Positions 53,934 to 58,821 of a DNA stretch of 58,821 nt are shown piece by piece. The notes below the pieces were generated by a model. It was not told where the DNA came from. It made no database searches and was given only the letters and a program-made list of their open reading frames with translations. The translations under genes were made by a program, and so were the position numbers. This DNA is from Polaribacter sp. (GTDB taxonomy: Bacteria; Bacteroidota; Bacteroidia; Flavobacteriales; Flavobacteriaceae). The stretch covers positions 23,055 to 81,875 of the forward strand of contig DYMN01000009.1 in NCBI GenBank assembly GCA_020740485.1. The letters run 5' to 3'. The first letter of the stretch is position 1. Each line of letters opens with the position of its first letter.

Positions 53934-54289
53934 CTTCTACCTATACGAATATTCCTTTTTTCTATTTCAACTTTTTCTGTTTTTTAAGTAAATGTAGGAA
54001 ACTATCGGATTTTTAAATTTAATTTGAACAGCTTCCAATAAGAACTCACAACAAAATTAATAAAAATTTTTGAACAATCAACAAATATGTTTCTTTAGTA
54101 AATTCCCAAATTACTACTTATTATGTTAATCTTTATTTTGTTACGATTAAATATCTATTTCTAAAAATGTTAAAAAAATGTTAAAAAAATGTTAAATACA
54201 GTACTTTGTGTTACATAGTACCTGTTTTTAGATATATATTTGCATTGTCAATTAATATCTATAACCTATCAAAATTTATTTTCAAACCC
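53934..54289. other. AT-rich intergenic region with an 11-bp tandem repeat and a -7 box
   Basis: No gene was seen. ATGTTAAAAAA is repeated at 54167-54177 and 54178-54188, and a partial third copy follows to 54196. TATATTTG at 54235-54242 fits TAnnTTTG and is the likely -7 box for the DUF4870 gene starting at 54290. Confidence 0.6.
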
Positions 54290-54730
54290 ATGAACACATC
54301 AGACAACGACAACAAAGCGGTATTAATTCATTTATCCGCTTTTACCGGTTACCTTATTTGGTTTCCATTGGTTAGTATTATTATGCCATTAATTTTTTGG
54401 CAAGCTTTCAAAAAAGACAATTCTTTTGTTGATCATCACGGCAAAGAAGCAGTAAACTTCAATTTGAGTTTTTTTATTTACAATCTTATTATTGGAGCAA
54501 TTGTCACGGTATTGTCATTTTCAACTATTTTGAAATTGGCACATCTCGATAGTGATATTGAGAGTTCAGAAGTATTAAATTTGATATTTTCATCAAGTGG
54601 AATTTTTATTTTCATATTTTCCTTCTCCATATTGGGAATTATCAAGTTAATATTAATCATCCTTGCTACTGTCAAAGCCGGACAAGGTGAGATGTATCGT
54701 TATCCGTTAACCATTAGATTAATAAAATAA
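54290..54730 (+). CDS. DUF4870 membrane protein
   Basis: The 146-residue protein has three hydrophobic segments: AFTGYLIWFPLVSIIMPLIFW (about 15-35), a second around 65-85, and a third around 105-132. The motif FVDHHGKEAVNFNLSFFIY (about 46-64) is the DUF4870/Tic20-like signature. No function is established. The ATG at 54290 was chosen because the -7 box lies at 54235-54242 and the upstream frame would begin before the transcript start. The gene is followed by a PadR-PspC pair. Confidence 0.82.
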   Translation: MNTSDNDNKAVLIHLSAFTGYLIWFPLVSIIMPLIFWQAFKKDNSFVDHHGKEAVNFNLSFFIYNLIIGAIVTVLSFSTILKLAHLDSDIESSEVLNLIFSSSGIFIFIFSFSILGIIKLILIILATVKAGQGEMYRYPLTIRLIK

Positions 54731-54810
54731 CATGATTGCACTACTAAATATACTTATCCAACTCATTACTATTTTAATACAAATTCTATTATAATAAAAG
54801 TTATTTCAAA

Positions 54811-55140
54811 ATGAACATCGAAAACACAAAAGCACAGATGCGCAAGGGCGTTTTGGAATACTGTATTTTAAGCGTCATCAAAGGAAATGATGCCTACACT
54901 TCCGATATTTTGGGAAAATTGAAAGAAGCCAAATTGGTCGTAGTAGAAGGCACGGTTTATCCTTTGTTAACCCGATTGAAAAATACGGGATTTTTGAGCT
55001 ATCGCTGGGAAGAATCTACTTCAGGTCCACCGAGAAAATATTACGCATTGACCGATAAAGGCACTTTATTTCTCAATGAATTAGAAGCCTCGTGGTCAGA
55101 ATTGACTGAAGCCGTAAAATTACTAACACAAACTAAATAA
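54811..55140 (+). CDS. PadR-family transcriptional regulator
   Basis: The 109-residue protein is a short winged-helix regulator of the PadR subfamily 2 type, with RKGVLEYCILSVIKGNDAYTSDIL (about 12-35), a recognition-helix region with VVEGTVYPLLTRLKNTGFL (about 48-66) and the wing PRKYYALTDKG (about 79-89). PadR proteins respond to phenolics or envelope-active compounds. Here it precedes a PspC gene by 10 bases, suggesting that it controls its own envelope-stress operon. Confidence 0.9.
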   Translation: MNIENTKAQMRKGVLEYCILSVIKGNDAYTSDILGKLKEAKLVVVEGTVYPLLTRLKNTGFLSYRWEESTSGPPRKYYALTDKGTLFLNELEASWSELTEAVKLLTQTK

Positions 55141-55150
55141 ATCTATTACA

Positions 55151-56845
55151 ATGAACAAAACAGTAAATATGAATATTGGGGGTATTTTCTTTCATATAGA
55201 CGAAAATGCATATACCAAATTAAAGCATTATCTCGATGCCGTTCATAATTCTCTGCTCGATGATCCACAAGGTAAAGAAGAAATAATCAAAGATATAGAA
55301 CAGCGTATCAGTGAATTATTTTCTGCTAAAATCACTAAAGAACGTCAAGTAATCAACGAAAATGACGTTGACGAAGTAATTTCTATTATGGGACAACCGG
55401 AGGATTATCAATATGATGATGAAATTTTTACCGAAAAGAAAAAATCAAATTCAAATTCACGCAATAATGGAAGACCAAAAAAATTATACAGAAGTCCAAA
55501 AGATGGAATGTTAGGCGGTGTTGCATCCGGCTTAGCCTATTACTTCGGAATGGATGTGGTTTGGATGCGAATCATTTGGATTATTTTAATATTTCCGGGT
55601 GGTTTAAGCGCTTGGGCGTACATAATACTTTGGTTGATTGTTCCCGAAGCCAAAACCACAGCCGAAGAATTGGAAATGAAAGGCGAACCGGTAACCATAG
55701 ATAACATTGAAAAAAAAGTAAAAGAGGAATATACACGTATTGAAGATAAAATCAAAAATGCTGATTATTCTAACGTGAAAAACGGATTTCAGGAAATGAT
55801 GGACACCTTAGGTCAAATATTGCAAACTTTATTTAAATATGTAGGCAAATTTGTAGGAGTATTATTATTAGTTGTTGCCTCAGCTACTTTAATCGGATTG
55901 ATTGTAGCTTTATTTACATGGGGAACAATGGAATTTATGGGCAAGGCTGATGATGTATTCTCCTACCCTGAATTTTTTGATTTTTCCATTTTACCACGTT
56001 GGCTATTAGCTTTGGCTTTAAACTTAGCATTACTAATTCCATTTATTTTTCTATTTATACTTGGTTTGAATATCATTTCCGAAAAAAAATCGAGTTTAGG
56101 TACCACAGGAAACCTTTCATTAATCGGAGTATGGTTTTTAGCATTATTTACATTGGCATTTGCAGGAATTGAAACCGGAACTCAAATAGCAAATGAAAAT
56201 TTCACAAGCGATTTTAAACAATTTGATATTAAAACCAAAGACACCCTTTACATTCAAATGTCGAATAATGATTTGATTGCCAACAGAAAATCACTCTACA
56301 GAAGTTCCGATATGGATGAAACAAAAGACGAAAATGGCAAAGAGGTTCTCTTTTCCTGTAATGTAAACGTGGATGTTCGTAGAAGTAGTGATGATAAAAT
56401 GATGTTAAAAGTAATCAAAACAGCACGAGGGAAGAATAAAGATAAAGCATTTGAAAAAGCAAATACATTAGAATACTCTTATCTTATAGAGAAAAACAGA
56501 CTTGATTTGAACGCTTACTTTTTAGCCCCTCGAAACTTAAAGTTCAGCGCACCCAGAATAGATATTATCATATTTGTACCTGAAAATAGAATGGTATATT
56601 TTGACTATACCACAGAAGATTTTCTCAACAATATTAGAAATGTTCAAGATATTTACGATAGAGACATGATTAATCACTATTTTTTAATGGAAAGTAAAGG
56701 ATTTAATTGCACAGATTGCATCAACAGTCCTGAAGGCGATGTTGATATTGATGTAGATAAGAATAATGGGGTAAATATTAATATTGATAACGGGAAAGAT
56801 AAAGCTAATGTAAAAATTGATGAGAACGGAATAGAGGTTAAGTAA
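55151..56845 (+). CDS. PspC-domain envelope stress protein
   Basis: The 564-residue protein has an N-terminal helical domain (about 1-95, NMNIGGIFFHIDENAY and IEQRISELFSAKITKERQVI). A PspC domain follows (about 110-175, YRSPKDGMLGGVASGLAYYFGMDVVWMRI), then several membrane segments (about 235-350) and a long C-terminal soluble region (about 355-564). The last part is rich in Asp, Asn and Gly with a beta-like alternation (GDVDIDVDKNNG). PspC senses membrane stress in other bacteria. It sits in a DUF4870-padR-pspC cluster with padR 10 bases upstream. Confidence 0.88.
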   Translation: MNKTVNMNIGGIFFHIDENAYTKLKHYLDAVHNSLLDDPQGKEEIIKDIEQRISELFSAKITKERQVINENDVDEVISIMGQPEDYQYDDEIFTEKKKSNSNSRNNGRPKKLYRSPKDGMLGGVASGLAYYFGMDVVWMRIIWIILIFPGGLSAWAYIILWLIVPEAKTTAEELEMKGEPVTIDNIEKKVKEEYTRIEDKIKNADYSNVKNGFQEMMDTLGQILQTLFKYVGKFVGVLLLVVASATLIGLIVALFTWGTMEFMGKADDVFSYPEFFDFSILPRWLLALALNLALLIPFIFLFILGLNIISEKKSSLGTTGNLSLIGVWFLALFTLAFAGIETGTQIANENFTSDFKQFDIKTKDTLYIQMSNNDLIANRKSLYRSSDMDETKDENGKEVLFSCNVNVDVRRSSDDKMMLKVIKTARGKNKDKAFEKANTLEYSYLIEKNRLDLNAYFLAPRNLKFSAPRIDIIIFVPENRMVYFDYTTEDFLNNIRNVQDIYDRDMINHYFLMESKGFNCTDCINSPEGDVDIDVDKNNGVNINIDNGKDKANVKIDENGIEVK

Positions 56846-56856
56846 TTATCCTATTT

Positions 56857-56896
56857 CATGTGTTTAAATTTATTGTTTTTTATAGGTCACATGGAA
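56857..56896. repeat. Copy 2 of the dispersed ~40-bp element
   Basis: CATGTGTTTA begins and GGTCACATGGAA ends this element, which closely resembles 24458-24498 at the aroK start. Here it lies 12 bases after the pspC stop codon. A further stem (AATAGCCAT at about 56896 and ATGGCTATT at about 56936) follows it, with a long loop. Confidence 0.55.
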
Positions 56897-56961
56897 TAGC
56901 CATTTAATCATTCCAGGTTGGTATGATGCTAATCTTATGGCTATTTCATTCTAAAATAAAA

Positions 56962-56991
56962 AAAAAGCCGTCCTTTTGAAGACGTCTTTTT
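56962..56991. terminator. Bidirectional terminator between pspC and the T9SS gene
   Basis: AAAAAGCCGTC and GACGTCTTTTT form an 11-bp stem with one mismatch around an 8-base loop, flanked by A on the left and T on the right. It sits 14 bases beyond the stop of the minus-strand gene. Confidence 0.75.
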
Positions 56992-57004
56992 AATTCTGAT
57001 AGAT

Positions 57005-58123
57005 TTATTTTTTTAAAAGATTGTAATTTCCTGTTTGTCTATCGGATTTAACATTTAGAATATAAACCCCGGAATGAAGTTCGCTTAGATTTAATTGCAT
57101 TTCATTTGAATTATTGCTCATCTTCTTTATGATTTGCCCATATAAATTATAGATATTGACTTCTTCTATCGTAGTATTTGCCTTCATTGTCAATATATTT
57201 TCTGATGGGTTAGGATACATTTTGAAGCCATCAATCTGATTTTGATTTTCCAATCCGGAAGTTGCAGCAGTACTGACACAAATATCGAAGGTGTTTGCTG
57301 AGTTTTCAACGACAGCATTATAAACTCGTACGAAATAAGTATTCCCTATTGTTAAATTATGGACATTATTAGATTCAGGATCAGAACAAAGAATTGAGGA
57401 CAGATCAGAACAACTTCCACTAAGAACCTGGAAATACATATCGGTAGAAGTACCTGTAATGTTAGATAGTGTTATTGCGTGTGAATTATTTGTAGCGACA
57501 AACGAATACCAAACATCTTCATCATAAGAACCAGTACAAGTGTAATTATTTACATTAGACTCAGTAGCTTGAGTTGTAGTACCCGCTGTTACTGAAGTAC
57601 AATTAGAATCAGAATTAACCGTTAATACAATTGCCGCTGCACAATCATCATTAGGAACAACTGGATTAGAAATAAGTTGTATACTCTTATTCGTAGTTCC
57701 ATCCCAAGGTCCATTATAGCCCCCATATACATAAGCTCCTCCGTTAAGCCTCCATCTGGCAGCAACATAAGCAGTCCCCACAAAATTCATAGTTTTGTCT
57801 AATTTATATTCGTCGTTATTACCGACATCACCATTATAGACCGCTACGTCCCATGAATCAGAAGGCCAAGTACTTGGATTAGTGTTATCATGATAACCTC
57901 CAATCCAACATTCAATACCGGCACCTTGTCCTGCTGCATCTGTAACTCCGGGTTCATATGCTTGTGCATAACCGGTTATAGTAGTCCAAGCATTAACGGT
58001 CAATGAAGTATTGCTACCATTTGTGCCGTCACTAAGCCATTGAATGTTGTACCAATCCGGAGTTGCTTGTGACCATACTTGCATAACAAACAAAAAAAAC
58101 AATGAAGAAGTAAATTTTTTCAT
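57005..58123 (-). CDS. Secreted protein with type IX secretion C-terminal sorting domain
   Basis: The 372-residue protein has a signal peptide (about 1-19, FFLFVMQVWSQ). A region of about 150 residues follows without recognisable family, then a pre-peptidase-like beta domain (about 152-283, DDCAAAIVLTVNSDSNCTSV, DEDVWYSFVATNNSH). The C-terminal type A sorting domain (about 297-372) contains FKMYPNPSENILTMK and LHSGVYILNVKSD. It should cross the outer membrane through the type IX system and be attached to the surface or released. Its ligand or enzyme activity is not apparent. Confidence 0.85.
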   Translation of the reverse strand: MKKFTSSLFFLFVMQVWSQATPDWYNIQWLSDGTNGSNTSLTVNAWTTITGYAQAYEPGVTDAAGQGAGIECWIGGYHDNTNPSTWPSDSWDVAVYNGDVGNNDEYKLDKTMNFVGTAYVAARWRLNGGAYVYGGYNGPWDGTTNKSIQLISNPVVPNDDCAAAIVLTVNSDSNCTSVTAGTTTQATESNVNNYTCTGSYDEDVWYSFVATNNSHAITLSNITGTSTDMYFQVLSGSCSDLSSILCSDPESNNVHNLTIGNTYFVRVYNAVVENSANTFDICVSTAATSGLENQNQIDGFKMYPNPSENILTMKANTTIEEVNIYNLYGQIIKKMSNNSNEMQLNLSELHSGVYILNVKSDRQTGNYNLLKK

Positions 58124-58345
58124 TTTTGAAAAATTTAAGTTAAATTAATTTAAAATTAAAATGCAAATATTACAAAAATTATATTTAATTAACAAGTTTT
58201 TTCAATTAAATAAAAGAAAGGATCAATAGAAAAAATCATTTAAATATTAAAATTACTCACGGTATTAAAAATGGGAGTTTTAATAATTGGTATATTCAAA
58301 TTTTATTCTAATAAAATCGCAGAACCTATTAAATGTTATTATAAT

Positions 58346-58504
58346 CTAATTCACTTCAAAGAAGATAAACAAAACCCAAGGAGTACCACTTTTGGTATAT
58401 TTTTCAAGCCCATTATTATGTCTGGTCAAGCGATGTTTTATATCTTGTGTTTGACCACAATAATATTTTCCCGTAGTTTCACTTTTAAGGATGTAAACAA
58501 ACAT
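58346..58504 (-). pseudogene. C-terminally truncated GIY-YIG nuclease
   Basis: The 52-residue frame begins MFVYILKSETTGKYYCGQ, the GIY-YIG (URI) start with the second motif YYCGQ. It continues RHNNGLEKYTKSGTPWVL and stops after FFEVN, so it ends where the intact family continues with an Arg/Ser...E-rich helix. The second copy at the right edge keeps that helix (NDRSEALLLEKKIKK). The truncation removes the conserved catalytic Glu helix, so nuclease activity is unlikely. The start is six bases after the terminator of the tRNA-like gene. Confidence 0.78.
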
Positions 58505-58512
58505 AAACAAAA

Positions 58513-58537
58513 AAAACCTTGCAGTTGGCAAGGTTTT
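58513..58537 (-). terminator. Intrinsic terminator after the tRNA-like gene
   Basis: On the minus strand AAAACCTTGC, a five-base loop, and GCAAGGTTTT form a perfect 10-bp stem followed by six T (58512-58507). It lies two bases after the tRNA-like 3' end and directly before the truncated GIY-YIG start. Confidence 0.88.
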
Positions 58538-58538
58538 G

Positions 58539-58614
58539 TCGGGGTGGCAGGATTCGAACCTGCGACCTTCCCGCTTGCAGCGGGACGCGATAACCGGACT
58601 TACGCTACACAACC
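58539..58614 (-). tRNA. tRNA-like element with anticodon GCA and mismatched acceptor stem
   Basis: The D arm (GCG/CGC), the anticodon arm TCCCG-CTGCAAG-CGGGA (anticodon GCA) and the T arm GCAGG-TTCGAAT-CCTGC are well formed. The 3' acceptor CACCCCG followed by A would need CGGGGTG opposite, but the 5' side reads GGTTGTG. Pairs 1:72, 3:70 and 4:69 therefore mismatch. The body resembles tRNA-Pro of Bacteroidota (from memory), while the anticodon is that of Cys. A tRNA pseudogene or mobile-element-altered tRNA is more likely than a working tRNA-Cys. Confidence 0.6.
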
Positions 58615-58681
58615 AAAATGTTTTCTGAATTTTCTTTTGCAAAGTTTCTTGTCGAAAGATGCAGTGCTGTAACTATCAAAT

Positions 58682-58821
58682 TTATAGTAAATTATTATCT
58701 TGCAAATATCTTTGAATGCCTCTTTTTTTTATTTTTTTCTCTAAAAGCAACGCTTCACTTCTGTCGTTCACTTCAAAGAAGATAAACAAAACCCAAGGAG
58801 TACCACTTTTGGTATATTTTT
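58682..58821 (-). CDS. GIY-YIG nuclease, C-terminal part (continues beyond the window)
   Basis: The minus-strand frame enters from the right edge reading KYTKSGTPWVLFIFFEVNDR and then SEALLLEKKIKKRGIQRYLQ, ending DNNLL with stop TAA at 58684-58682. It keeps the Ser-Glu-Ala...Glu-Lys helix of GIY-YIG/URI proteins, unlike the truncated copy to the left, and so is probably intact. The first 55 bases inside the window (58767-58821) are identical to 58350-58404. Its N-terminal motifs lie outside. Confidence 0.8.
   Translation of the reverse strand, partial: KYTKSGTPWVLFIFFEVNDRSEALLLEKKIKKRGIQRYLQDNNLL

Noticed and set aside
58505..58642. Upstream extension of the truncated GIY-YIG frame
   Set aside because: The extension is a translation of the tRNA-like element and its terminator (REGRRFESCHPD). 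The family start is MFVYILKS at 58504.
58271..58672. Plus-strand open frame of 133 codons
   Set aside because: It is antisense to the GIY-YIG frame and the tRNA-like element and has no family resemblance.

Overview
The window comes from an AT-rich member of the Bacteroidota, most likely the order Flavobacteriales. Three things point there. Many start regions lack a Shine-Dalgarno sequence and are preceded by a TAnnTTTG box, the Bacteroidota -7 element. One protein (57005-58123, minus) ends in a type IX secretion sorting domain. The gene set (Oar-like TonB receptor, GlgE-type glucan operon, SurA triad, S9 peptidases, PspC/PadR/DUF4870 operon) is also familiar from flavobacteria. Nearly all of it is ordinary chromosomal housekeeping. 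I see no prophage, insertion sequence or CRISPR array.

Layout. 1-5009: a heptamer repeat, a short MenE-like acyl-CoA ligase, Dps, a Prx6-type peroxiredoxin, two Aer-like PAS proteins and a SpoU/TrmH rRNA or tRNA methyltransferase. 5105-10746: a glucan operon glgE, maltokinase, glgB, with no treS. 10824-12023: rpsF-rpsR-rplI. 12170-16577: a large TonB-dependent receptor, then a GNAT and a rhomboid on the other strand. 16836-22003: lipid and envelope genes (LpxL-like, LptB, PssA), a ZIP metal transporter and a long-chain acyl-CoA ligase. 22239-24460: a double-OmpA protein, a PyrR-like phosphoribosyltransferase and shikimate kinase. 24646-28745: tRNA-Leu, ffh, a DUF1016 nuclease, folD and queE. 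28746-32197: a Trx-fold lipoprotein, an ABC-F ATPase and a DUF493 protein. 32491-37569: three SurA-type chaperone genes and a MoxR ATPase. 37581-42131: an oligopeptidase B-like lipoprotein, an Fe-dependent alcohol dehydrogenase and a VIT/CCC1 transporter. 42418-46838: a TPR protein, recF-dciA, hutI and lgt. 47095-52940: DPP-IV, a CorC/HlyC-like protein, and the trio EEP hydrolase, rhomboid, DUF4442. 53217-58123: a surface-repeat protein, DUF4870, PadR-PspC and a T9SS cargo. 58346-58821: a tRNA-like element between two GIY-YIG reading frames, running off the right edge.

The least ordinary features lie outside the standard genes. (1) The right-end array has a truncated GIY-YIG gene, a terminator, a tRNA-like sequence with a GCA anticodon and a broken acceptor stem, and the 3' part of an apparently intact second GIY-YIG gene. 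(2) Short tandem repeats of period 7, 15 or 9/27 sit in intergenic DNA, three of them directly upstream of start codons. (3) A perfect 15-bp palindrome lies at the predicted transcription start of the ZIP transporter. (4) A roughly 40-bp element occurs both at the aroK start and 3' of the PspC gene. Start codons were revised from the longest frame where promoters, tRNA overlap or family N-termini argued for it (GNAT, PRTase, aroK, ffh, the PPIases, TPR, LA_2272-like, DUF4870, GIY-YIG).
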